From positions 256,564-320,563 of the forward strand of contig NZ_PQFZ01000006.1 in NCBI RefSeq assembly GCF_002917105.1: 64,000 nt of DNA, written 5' to 3'. This document shows, piece by piece, positions 1 through 6,870 of the stretch. The DNA comes from Allobosea psychrotolerans. GTDB lineage: Bacteria; Pseudomonadota; Alphaproteobacteria; Rhizobiales; Beijerinckiaceae. The position numbers were made by a program, and so were the translations under genes. The number at the start of each line of letters is the position of its first letter. Positions within the stretch are counted from its first letter, which is position 1. The notes under the pieces are model-generated. The model saw nothing but the letters and a program-made list of their open reading frames with translations, did not search any database and was not told the DNA's origin.

Positions 1-57
1 TCGAACCCTCGACCCCAACCTTGGCAAGGTTGTGCTCTACCCCTGAGCTACTCCCGC
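1..57 (-). tRNA. tRNA-Gly(GCC), 3' end cut off by window start
   Basis: Read on the minus strand from position 57, the sequence folds as a tRNA: acceptor 5' strand GCGGGAG, D-arm with AGCTCAGGGGTAGAGC, anticodon stem CAACC/GGTTG closing loop TTGCCAA (anticodon GCC, glycine), and the start of the T-arm with GGGTTCGA. The 3' acceptor strand lies outside the window. Confidence 0.93.
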
Positions 58-254
58 GTCCGGACATGGTCGCGTCGTTTCCGGCGCGAGGCCGGCTTAT
101 TGCCCCAATCCGGAGCGCAGCGCAAGCGCCTAAATTCAACAAATTTCGCAAGCGCGGTTTTTCGCAGGCCTGACCGCTCCGGCATGAGCTTGCCGCTGGG
201 CTCAGGCCATGGTTAGGCATCGCTTCGAACCGCTTAAGCCCGATATGAGCCGCA

Positions 255-845
255 ATGCCCGCTCCCCTGACGCCAGACGAACTCTGCGCCCATCTCTCCG
301 CCCAGGGCCTGTCCTTCCACCGGCTCGAGCATCAGGCCGTGTTCACGGTCGAGGAATCGGCCTTGCTGCGCGGCAAGGTTCCCGGCCTGCACTCCAAGAA
401 CCTGTTCCTGAAGGACAAGAAGGGCCGGCTCTTCCTGGTCTCGGCGCGCGAGAACGCCCGCATCGACCTGAAGCGCCTGCATGAGGTGATCGGCGCGAGC
501 GGGCGGCTCTCCTTCGGCTCGGCGCAATTGCTGCTGGAGAAGCTCGGCGTCACCCCGGGCTCGGTCACCGCCTTCGCCGTGATCAACGACCGCGCCAACG
601 AGGTCACCATGGTGCTCGACGCCAATCTGATGACCGGCGAGGAGATGAATTTCCACCCGCTGATCAACACCGCGACGCTGCGCATCGGCCGCGACGACAT
701 GCTCGCCTTCCTGCGCGGCACCGGCCATGAGCCGATGATCGTCGATTTGCCGGTGCCCGATGATGTCGGCTCGAACCAGGCCGTCATTCCGGGGCAGGCC
801 ACTGGCCTGAGCCCGGAACCCAGAACCGATGCGCGCGACGTTTGA
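255..845 (+). CDS. YbaK/ProX-type aminoacyl-tRNA deacylase (prolyl-tRNA editing family)
   Basis: Predicted cytoplasmic trans-editing enzyme that hydrolyses mischarged tRNA, most likely of the prolyl-tRNA class. The YbaK-like core covers about residues 1-172; recognisable family stretches are GLHSKNLFLKDKK (about 45-56), ARENARIDLKRL (about 64-75) and SVTAFAVIND (about 103-112). The protein is about 20 residues longer than usual: residues 176-196 are encoded by the left arm of a dispersed inverted repeat starting at 780, so the tail is probably an acquired, non-functional extension. The gene stands alone after tRNA-Gly, with no operon partner. The start follows from the match of the N terminus to the family. 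The family is clear; the exact tRNA substrate is not. Confidence 0.88.
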   Translation: MPAPLTPDELCAHLSAQGLSFHRLEHQAVFTVEESALLRGKVPGLHSKNLFLKDKKGRLFLVSARENARIDLKRLHEVIGASGRLSFGSAQLLLEKLGVTPGSVTAFAVINDRANEVTMVLDANLMTGEEMNFHPLINTATLRIGRDDMLAFLRGTGHEPMIVDLPVPDDVGSNQAVIPGQATGLSPEPRTDARDV

Positions 846-930
846 GGTTCGCCATGCGGGCGCATTATGGAGAACCCGCATCGGCTCTGGGTTCCGGGCT
901 CGATCCTTCGGATTGCCCCGGAATGACGGC
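780..930. repeat. Dispersed inverted repeat, family A, overlapping the 3' end of the deacylase gene
   Basis: Two long imperfect arms, about 780-832 and 877-930, face each other. The left arm begins GTCATTCCGGGGC and runs into CCGGAACCCAGAACC; the right arm is its near reverse complement ending CCCCGGAATGAC. Related copies lie at 4379-4509 and 45641-45678. The element supplies the last residues and stop of the upstream gene. Confidence 0.85.
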
Positions 931-968
931 GTGGTTCCCACTCAGACACCGTTTGGAAAATCCCTCAG

Positions 969-1087
969 CCCTCATCCTGAGGAGCCATTCCTCTGGGAAT
1001 GGCGTCTCGAAGGATGCTCCAGGAGGCTCCGGAACCATCTGGAGCATCCTTCGAGACGCCGCTTACGCGGCTCCTCAGGATGAGGGC
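969..1087. repeat. Dispersed inverted repeat, family B
   Basis: Outer arms CCCTCATCCTGAGGAGC and its reverse complement enclose a second pair built on GTCTCGAAGGATGCTCCAG. A second full copy is at 47322-47429, and degenerate pieces lie at about 22336-22390 (inside a permease gene) and about 58940-58985. It would fold into a long hairpin in RNA. It begins about 40 bp after the family A repeat. Confidence 0.85.
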
Positions 1088-1134
1088 TGGAGGTTCCAAA
1101 CGGGCGCAAAAACCATCCGGCGCTCGAGCCCGCT

Positions 1135-1207
1135 GATCTCAGATGGAATCGAACGCGTGAAAGCAGGATCAATCCGAAAACCGGTGCCCACTTTTTCGCA
1201 TCCTGCT
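1135..1207. repeat. Dispersed repeat, family D
   Basis: Contains the module AGATGGAATC followed by AAAACCGGTGCCCACTTTTT and CGCATCCTGCTC. Close copies occur at 8435-8551, 28737-28787 and, more diverged, 58979-59034. A shorter related piece with GGTTTTGCGCGCAATG lies at about 1308-1360. The rest of 1088-1384 shows no gene. Confidence 0.75.
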
Positions 1208-1384
1208 CCTGCCCTCCCGATGGACAGAACGGCTCATCCTCCCCATCTATGGGCGGGATTGCGGCGATGGCCCGGTCCACCTAGAGGCTGAAAATTCGAG
1301 AGCCTTGCGCTTACGCAAAACCGGCACCCGGTTTTGCGCGCAATGTTCTAATTCCGACGATCTGATAGCGACGAAGGACGACCC

Positions 1385-2284
1385 ATGCTGGTCAATGGCG
1401 ATGCGACCGAAAAAGCCGGTCTGATCAAGGACACCACGACGCAAGCGTTCCGCCAGGATGTCGTGACCGAATCGATGACGCAGCCCGTGCTCGTCGATTT
1501 CTGGGCGCCCTGGTGCGGCCCCTGCAAGCAATTGACCCCGATCATCGAGAAGGCGGTCAAGGAGGCCAAGGGCAAGGTCAAGCTCGTCAAGATGAACATC
1601 GACGAGCATCCGCAGATCCCCGGCCAGCTCGGCATCCAGTCGATTCCCGCGGTGATCGCCTTCAAGCAGGGCCAGCCGATCGACGGCTTCATGGGCGCGC
1701 AGCCGGAAAGCCAGGTCAAGGCCTTCATCGAGAAGCTGGTCGGGCCGGTGGGGCCGGGCGAAGCCGAGGAGCTGATCGCGGCCGCCCAGGCCGCCGCCGA
1801 GGCCGGCGACCCCGCCGGCGCGAGCGAGCTCTATGCCGGGGTCCTCGAACTCGAACCCGAAAATCTCGCCGCCATCGCCGGGCTTTCCCGCCTGCATCTC
1901 GAGACGGGCGATCTCGACGGCGCCAAGGGCATCCTGGCGATGACGCCGGAGGCCAAGGCGGCCGACCCTGCGATCGCCGCGGTGCGGGCCGCGATCGAGC
2001 TCGCCGAACAGGCCGCCTCGCTCGGCGACACCGCCGAGCTGGAAGCCAAGGTCGCGGCCAATCCCAAGGACCACCAGGCCCGCTTCGACCTCGCCGTGGC
2101 GCTGAACGCCCGCGACCGGCGCGAGGAGGCGGTCGATCATCTCATCGCCATCATCAAGGCCGATAGAGCCTGGAACGATGACGGCGCGCGCAAGCAGCTG
2201 CTGCAGTTCTTCGAGGCCTGGGGCCCGATGGACGAGAACAGCCAGGCCGGCCGCCGCAAGCTCTCGACCCTGCTGTTCGCTTAA
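1385..2284 (+). CDS. Thioredoxin-TPR chaperedoxin (CnoX/YbbN-like)
   Basis: A 299-residue protein with an N-terminal thioredoxin fold (about 14-115) and a helical, Ala/Glu-rich C-terminal half (about 125-299) typical of the tetratricopeptide part of YbbN/CnoX co-chaperones. The redox motif WCGPC is intact at 43-47, unlike E. coli CnoX, whose motif is altered, so this version could retain thiol-disulfide activity. The family protects proteins from oxidative aggregation and hands clients to chaperones in the cytoplasm. The next gene follows after 21 bp and is preceded by an AAGGAGCC ribosome site, so the two are probably one transcript with the MFS gene after them. Only the extent of redox versus holdase activity is uncertain. 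Confidence 0.9.
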   Translation: MLVNGDATEKAGLIKDTTTQAFRQDVVTESMTQPVLVDFWAPWCGPCKQLTPIIEKAVKEAKGKVKLVKMNIDEHPQIPGQLGIQSIPAVIAFKQGQPIDGFMGAQPESQVKAFIEKLVGPVGPGEAEELIAAAQAAAEAGDPAGASELYAGVLELEPENLAAIAGLSRLHLETGDLDGAKGILAMTPEAKAADPAIAAVRAAIELAEQAASLGDTAELEAKVAANPKDHQARFDLAVALNARDRREEAVDHLIAIIKADRAWNDDGARKQLLQFFEAWGPMDENSQAGRRKLSTLLFA

Positions 2285-2305
2285 AACCCCAAGGAGCCAC
2301 CGCAG

Positions 2306-2977
2306 ATGGGCATGAATGCCGTCTACAACGGAGCCGAGGATTGCCCGCTGGTGATCCCTGTCTTCCCGCTGGCCGGCGCCCTGCTCCTGCCGCGCGGGCA
2401 GATGCCGCTCAACATCTTCGAGCCGCGCTATCTCGCCATGGTCGACGACGCGATCCGCACGCATCGCCTCATCGGCATGATCCAGCCCGAGCCCGAGGAC
2501 GGCCGCCAGAGCGGCGAGCCCGAGCTGCTCAAGGTCGGCTGCCTCGGGCGGATCACCCAGTTCGCCGAGACCGGCGACGACCGCTATGTGCTGACGCTGA
2601 CCGGCATCAGCCGCTTCCGGCTCGTCGAGGAGCTTTCGGTCAGCACGCCCTATCGCCAGGCTCGGGTTTCCTATGACGATTTCCTGATCGACTTCACCGC
2701 AAGGGCCGGCGAGGACGAGGTCGATCGCAACAGCCTGCTCAAGGCGCTGCGCGCCTTCGCCAAGGCCAATGAGCTCAAGATCGACTGGAAGGGCGTCAAC
2801 GAGGCGCCCAACGAAGCCCTGGTCAACGCGCTCTCGATGATGTGCCCCTTCGGCCCGCGCGAAAAACAGGCGCTGCTGGAGGCGCCCAGCCTGAAGAACC
2901 GCGCCGAGGTTCTGGTCGCGATCACCGAGATCGAGATCGCGCGCGGCGGCGGCGCCCCGGAGACCACGCTGCAGTGA
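2306..2977 (+). CDS. Lon N-terminal (LON substrate-binding) domain protein
   Basis: A 223-residue stand-alone LON/PUA-like domain protein: the conserved opening IPVFPLAGALLLPRGQMPLNI (about 17-37) and FEPRYLAMVDDA (about 38-49) match the N-terminal domain of Lon protease, but no AAA or protease domain follows. Such proteins are common in alphaproteobacteria and are presumed to bind peptides or proteins; the role is unknown. The start has a good ribosome site (AAGGAGCC). Its stop codon overlaps the GTG start of the MFS gene in a GTGA junction, so translation is probably coupled. Placement between a chaperedoxin and a transporter hints at stress function, but that is inference only. Confidence 0.88.
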   Translation: MGMNAVYNGAEDCPLVIPVFPLAGALLLPRGQMPLNIFEPRYLAMVDDAIRTHRLIGMIQPEPEDGRQSGEPELLKVGCLGRITQFAETGDDRYVLTLTGISRFRLVEELSVSTPYRQARVSYDDFLIDFTARAGEDEVDRNSLLKALRAFAKANELKIDWKGVNEAPNEALVNALSMMCPFGPREKQALLEAPSLKNRAEVLVAITEIEIARGGGAPETTLQ

Positions 2978-4371
2978 ATCTGGCCGTCGCGAGCGCGGAT
3001 GCGCAAACCATCAGCTATCCGCCCCGCCGCGCCGTCACGGCCTGGCTGTTCTTCGATTGGGCGGCCCAACCCTTCTTCACCCTGATCACCACCTTCGTCT
3101 TCGCGCCCTTCTTCGCCGCGGCGCTGGCCTCGGACCCGATCGCGGGCCAGGCGCTCTGGGGCTATGCGACCGGCTTCGCCGGCTTCTGCATCGCCCTGCT
3201 CTCGCCTTTGCTCGGCGGCATCGCCGACCGCACCGGCCCGCGCAAACCCTGGATCGCGACCTTCGGGGCGCTGCTGGTGCTGGGCTCCGGCATGCTCTGG
3301 TTCGCGGTGCCGGGCTCTAGCTCGGCGGTGCCGATCGCGCTCGCCGGTTTCGTCATCGCCACCATCGGCGCCGAATTCGCCACCACCTTCAACAATGCGA
3401 TGATGACGCGGCTCGTCCCGCCGGAGCGATTGGGCTGGCTCTCGGGCACCGGCTGGGCGATCGGCTATCTCGGCGGCCTGCTCTCGCTGGCGATCACGCT
3501 CGCCCTGCTCGCCGCCGACCCGCAGACCGGCAAGACGCTCGCAGGGCTGACGCCGATCCTGGGTCTCGACGCCGCCGCCCGCGAGGGCGACCGCTTCTCC
3601 GGCCCGCTCACCGCGCTCTGGTTCATCGTCTTCGTCGCGCCGATGTTCTGGCTGACGCCGGATTCGGCCCGGACCGGCATGCGGCTCGGCGAAGCGGCCA
3701 AGGGTGGCGTCGGCCGGCTGAAGGCGACGCTTGCCGAATTGCCGCGCCTGCCCTCGCTCGGCCGCTTCCTGCTCGCCAACATGATCTACCAGGATGCGCT
3801 GGTGGCGCTCTTCGCCTTCGGCGGCATCTATGCCGCCGGCGTCTTCGGCTGGCAGACCATAGAGCTCGGCATCTTCGGCATCCTGCTCACCGTCACCGGC
3901 ACGCTCGGCGCCTGGCTCGGCGGCAAGCTCGACGATGCGATCGGCGGCAAATCCGTGGTGCTGGGCGCGATCGCCTGCCTGCTGCTCGCCTGTTTCGGCA
4001 TCCTCTCGCTCGGGCCCGACCATATCCTCTTCGTCATCCCCGCCGCCCCCGCCACGGCGGGCGACGGCCTCTTCGCCTCATTGCCGGAGCGGGTCTATCT
4101 CGGCCTCGGCCTGCTGATCGGCCTCGTCGCCGGGCCCTTGCAGGCCTCCTCGCGCAGCCTGATGGCGCGGATCGCGCCCGAGGGCCGCATCGGCGAGTTC
4201 TTCGGGCTGTTCGCGCTCTCGGGCAAGGTCACATCCTTCCTGGGCCCGACCCTGGTGGCGCTGGCGACGACGATCTTCGACAGCCAGCGCGCGGGGCTGG
4301 CGGTGCTGATCGCCTTCTTCCTGGCCGGCGGGGTGCTGCTGGCCGGCGTCAACGTGAAACGCGGGATGTAG
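2974..4371 (+). CDS. MFS transporter, UMF1/Atg22-like family
   Basis: Twelve-segment major facilitator protein of about 465 residues. The opening AVTAWLFFDWAAQPFFTLI and the later ADRTGPRKPW loop are typical of the UMF1 (vacuole effluxer Atg22-like) family; bacterial substrates are unknown. The GTG start at 2974 overlaps the preceding stop; longer upstream in-frame starts would lie inside the LON-domain gene and are rejected. The last 215 bp (4157-4371) are duplicated in diverged form at 6487-6701, where they are fused to an IS6 transposase fragment. The duplicate shows that the region downstream was rearranged by insertion, while this copy stayed full length. Confidence 0.87.
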   Translation: MNLAVASADAQTISYPPRRAVTAWLFFDWAAQPFFTLITTFVFAPFFAAALASDPIAGQALWGYATGFAGFCIALLSPLLGGIADRTGPRKPWIATFGALLVLGSGMLWFAVPGSSSAVPIALAGFVIATIGAEFATTFNNAMMTRLVPPERLGWLSGTGWAIGYLGGLLSLAITLALLAADPQTGKTLAGLTPILGLDAAAREGDRFSGPLTALWFIVFVAPMFWLTPDSARTGMRLGEAAKGGVGRLKATLAELPRLPSLGRFLLANMIYQDALVALFAFGGIYAAGVFGWQTIELGIFGILLTVTGTLGAWLGGKLDDAIGGKSVVLGAIACLLLACFGILSLGPDHILFVIPAAPATAGDGLFASLPERVYLGLGLLIGLVAGPLQASSRSLMARIAPEGRIGEFFGLFALSGKVTSFLGPTLVALATTIFDSQRAGLAVLIAFFLAGGVLLAGVNVKRGM

Positions 4372-4378
4372 CCGCATG

Positions 4379-4509
4379 TCATTCCGGGGCGGCCCGAAGG
4401 GCCGAACCCGGAGCCCATGACGGGGTACGATGTCGACCGGCCTCGCCCTCGATCGCGAGCCCGGTCGTGGGTTCCGGGTTCAGGCGCTGCGCGCCTGCCC
4501 CGGAATGAC
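4379..4509. repeat. Dispersed inverted repeat, family A
   Basis: Arms about 4379-4422 (GTCATTCCGGGGCGGCC...) and 4465-4509 (...CCTGCCCCGGAATGAC) face each other. It lies between the MFS stop and the relic of the homospermidine synthase tail, in the same place where the downstream duplicate (6707-6865) carries a family C repeat instead. Confidence 0.8.
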
Positions 4510-4514
4510 AGCCC

Positions 4515-4554
4515 TCACCGCACCAGGATGCTCCGGAGCTGCCGGGAATCGCCC
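4515..4554 (-). pseudogene. Relic of the 3' end of homospermidine synthase
   Basis: On the minus strand, the last codons read QLRSILVR then TGA. This is nearly identical, in frame, to the true C terminus QFRNILVR at 6871-6894. About 34 of 40 bases match. The relic forms the right end of the upstream direct repeat that brackets the sulfatase module; the rest of the gene is absent here. Confidence 0.75.
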
Positions 4555-4560
4555 CCCCGA

Positions 4561-5982
4561 TCAATCGCCCTGAGCGAAGAAGGCGTCGTCGTTGGGGAAG
4601 ACCGGCGCCGGTGCGTGACGGCCGAGATAGGACTTGAAGGTCGCCTCGAAGAACATCGACGGCTTCATCTCGCCCGCAAGATCGTTGATGCGCTTCTGCA
4701 GATCCGCGACGATCTGGGGGTTCTCTGCGACAAGGTTCTTCGCCTCGCCAGGATCCTGCGGCACGTTGAAGAGTTCGAGCTTGGCTGGCAGCGTCGTGCG
4801 CCAGACAAGCTTCCAGTCGCCCTGTCGAACGGCGCCGCGGAACATCTCGACATTATAGACGATCTCCTTGCGCGGCGAGGGCGCGCCCTCGCTGATCGTC
4901 TTCCAGATATCGGTGCCGTCGAGCGGTTTGGTGCCGGCCGTGCTGGCGCCCGCACGGGCGGCGAGCGTCGGCAACATGTCGACGACGTGCAGCGGCTCGT
5001 TGACCTTCTGCGGCTTGATGCGTCCCGGCCAGTTGGCCAGAGCGACGGCGCGAGTGCCGCCCTCATAGAGCGAGCCTTTGCCCTCGCGGAAGGGGCCGTT
5101 ATTGGCCGGCAGCGCGCCCTTGGTTTCGATCTGCCCGGCGAAGGCGGCGGATTTCACGCCGCCATTGTCGCTGTGGAAGATCACCAGCGTGTTGTCGCGC
5201 ATGCCCTTTTTCTGAAGGGCGGCCAGGACTGCGGCGATCTGGTCATCCATCGCATTGACCATGGCGGCATAGGTGCGCCGGTTCGGATCGGCGATCGACT
5301 TGAAGCGGTCGAGATATTCCTTCGGTGCCTGGAACGGCGTGTGCGGCGCGGTGAAGGCGAGATACATGAACATCGGCTTGGCCGGGTCATGCGCCTCGAT
5401 ATAGCGCACGGCATCCTTGCCAAGAAGCGAGGTCACGTAACCTGGCTCTTCGAGCTTCTTGTTGTTGCGGTACCAATCGGTGACGCCATGCACCTTATGG
5501 GTGAAGTGGTCGACCTCACCGATCAGCGCGCCGTACTGGTAATCGAAACCGCGCTGCTTCGGCCAGAGCTTTTGGTCGGCATGGCCGAGATGCCATTTAC
5601 CGATGATGGCCGTGCTGTATCCGGCCTCCTTGAGAACCTGCGACAGCAGCTTCTCGTCGAGCGGGATGCCGAAGCTCTGCTCGGGCAGGATGACGAAGCT
5701 CTGCAGCCCGTAGCGCAGCGGGTAGCGGCCGGTCATCAGGGCCGCGCGCGTGGGCGTGCACATCGGCTGGACGTAGAACTGGTCGAGCGTCGCCCCCTCA
5801 TTGGCGAGCTGGTCGATCGTCGGCGTCTTGATCTCGGCGCCGTGGAAGCCGACATCGGCCCAGCCGAGATCGTCGGCAACGATGTAGAGGATATTGGGCT
5901 TCGTCGCCCCCTGGGCCATGGCGGCGGCGGGCGCGAACAGAGCAAGCGCAAGGCAGCTTGAACGAAGCAAGTGCGAAATCAT
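4561..5982 (-). CDS. Arylsulfatase (type I, formylglycine sulfatase), secreted
   Basis: A 473-residue sulfatase. Residues 1-24 form a signal peptide (hydrophobic core, then AAAMAQ), so it acts in the periplasm. The metal-binding pair D37-D38 sits in ILYIVADDLGWADVG, and C75 in CTPTRAALMTGRYP is the CxPxR cysteine that must be converted to formylglycine; further hallmarks are GKWHLGH and SDNGG. It should hydrolyse sulfate esters of aryl or sugar substrates. The start at 5982 is chosen for its AGGGAG ribosome site and the signal peptide; upstream in-frame codons only read through a broken neighbour. No sulfatase-modifying enzyme gene is in the window. It lies in a segment bracketed by direct repeats, so it was probably gained horizontally. 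Confidence 0.9.
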   Translation of the reverse strand: MISHLLRSSCLALALFAPAAAMAQGATKPNILYIVADDLGWADVGFHGAEIKTPTIDQLANEGATLDQFYVQPMCTPTRAALMTGRYPLRYGLQSFVILPEQSFGIPLDEKLLSQVLKEAGYSTAIIGKWHLGHADQKLWPKQRGFDYQYGALIGEVDHFTHKVHGVTDWYRNNKKLEEPGYVTSLLGKDAVRYIEAHDPAKPMFMYLAFTAPHTPFQAPKEYLDRFKSIADPNRRTYAAMVNAMDDQIAAVLAALQKKGMRDNTLVIFHSDNGGVKSAAFAGQIETKGALPANNGPFREGKGSLYEGGTRAVALANWPGRIKPQKVNEPLHVVDMLPTLAARAGASTAGTKPLDGTDIWKTISEGAPSPRKEIVYNVEMFRGAVRQGDWKLVWRTTLPAKLELFNVPQDPGEAKNLVAENPQIVADLQKRINDLAGEMKPSMFFEATFKSYLGRHAPAPVFPNDDAFFAQGD

Positions 5983-6011
5983 CGAGATCTCCCTTCGAAG
6001 CGAACGAACTG

Positions 6012-6212
6012 TCAGAAGCGCGAGGTGAAGCCCAGCACCGGTCCTTGCTGCAACGCGTTGAAGACGAAGGCACCGTTGCGATAGTCGACGTTCATCGCGC
6101 GATATCCAGCGAAGGCCGACCATGTCTCGCTGAAGGCCTAGCCAAGACCGCCGAAGACGTCCCATTCGTAGCGAGAGCCCCCTTGCCGATAATTGTGGTC
6201 TGGCAGAGGCGA
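6012..6212 (-). pseudogene. Decayed C-terminal fragment of an outer-membrane beta-barrel protein
   Basis: The minus strand, read in the frame ending at 6012, gives a beta-barrel-like tail: RYEWDVFGGLG, an in-frame TAG at 6138-6140, then AFSETWSAFAGYRAMNVDYR, and a tail ending in GPVLGFTSRF with terminal Phe, as in porin-like barrels. Nothing upstream continues the frame past a second TAG at 6213-6215. It is thus a truncated and interrupted remnant. The sulfatase gene starts 30 bp further on, so the two may once have been one secreted or outer-membrane locus. Confidence 0.65.
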
Positions 6213-6254
6213 CTAACGTAGCGTCATGACGCAGTAATTCCAATAGCTGTAGTC

Positions 6255-6486
6255 TTGCCGGACTCGAACCGGAATCTGCACAGCTCCGGCGAAGGGGCCT
6301 TGGGCTTGGGCACGCCCTGCATCAGCGACAAGCGCCATCAATTTCCGCCAGCGATCATTGCTCACACGGTGTGGCTGTGCTTCCCCCTGCGCCTGATGGA
6401 GGAGATGCTGCTGGAGCGCGGCATTGCCGTTTCCTACGAGACGGTGCGGCGCCGGGCGTTGAAATTCGGGCAGGACTACGCCCGCG
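6255..6486 (+). mobile_element. Remnant of an IS6-family transposase (N-terminal part)
   Basis: From about 6327 the plus strand encodes DKRHQFPPAIIAHTVWLCF, then LRLMEEMLLERGIAVSYETV and ALKFGQDYAR, the start of an IS6/IS26-type transposase (helix-turn-helix part). The DDE catalytic part is missing. At about 6486 the frame runs straight into the duplicated tail of the upstream MFS gene, making a 149-codon chimeric frame (6255-6701). No intact terminal inverted repeats are seen. Confidence 0.75.
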
Positions 6487-6701
6487 GCCTGATGGCGCGG
6501 ATCGCGCCCGAGGGCCGCGTCGGCGAGTTCTTCGGCCTGTTCGCGCGCTCGGGGAAGGTCACGTCCTTCCTGGGGCCGACGCTGGTGGCGCTGGCGACGA
6601 CGATCTTCGACAGCCAGCGCGCGGGCCCGGCCGTGCTGATCGCCTTCTTCCTGGCCGGCGGGGCGCTGCTGGCGGGGGTGAAGATCGAGCGGGCGAGGTG
6701 A
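6487..6701 (+). pseudogene. Duplicated C-terminal fragment of the UMF1-type MFS gene
   Basis: This stretch aligns without gaps to 4157-4371 at a constant offset of 2330 bp, down to the stop codon position. It encodes LMARIAPEGRVGEFFGLFAR and the following two membrane segments, with about 10 percent base changes. It lacks the rest of the transporter and is fused in frame to the IS6 fragment, so it should be non-functional. It is the left part of the downstream direct repeat. Confidence 0.85.
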
Positions 6702-6706
6702 AGAGT

Positions 6707-6865
6707 GTCATCCCGCACGCGCTGCGGCACGAAGTGCCGCCGCGCAGATGCGGGACCGCCATCAGGAAAGGGAGCTTTCCCGCGCCTCGCCGAAGGGGCG
6801 CCTTGCTCGCACGCGGTCCCGTGTCTGCGCCGCAGCATTGCATGCCGCAGCGCGCACGGAATGAC
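6707..6865. repeat. Dispersed inverted repeat, family C
   Basis: Begins GTCATCCCGCACGCGCTG and ends with GCGCACGGAATGAC in inverted orientation, with an inner pair around GCAGATGCGGGACCG and CGGTCCCGTGTCTGCGC. A second copy is at 59539-59670. It separates the MFS-tail fragment from homospermidine synthase. Confidence 0.85.
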
Positions 6866-6870
6866 AGCCC

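Noticed and set aside
2671..4023. 450-codon open frame on the minus strand opposite the MFS gene
   Set aside because: It mirrors the GC-rich plus-strand codons of a clear transporter, is rich in Arg/Glu/Gly low complexity and has no family resemblance.
4417..5961. 514-codon open frame on the plus strand opposite the arylsulfatase
   Set aside because: The minus strand encodes an intact sulfatase with signal peptide and catalytic motif; the plus frame is its antisense shadow.
5983..6243. N-terminal extension of the arylsulfatase to 6243
   Set aside because: The signal peptide and ribosome site place the start at 5982; the extension is an out-of-phase reading of the porin relic.
6249..6292. 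tRNA T-arm-like sequence (CCGG-TTCGAGT-CCGG on the minus strand) at the edge of the IS6 remnant
   Set aside because: Only a 4-bp stem and loop match; no anticodon or D-arm can be folded upstream, so it is not called a tRNA fragment.
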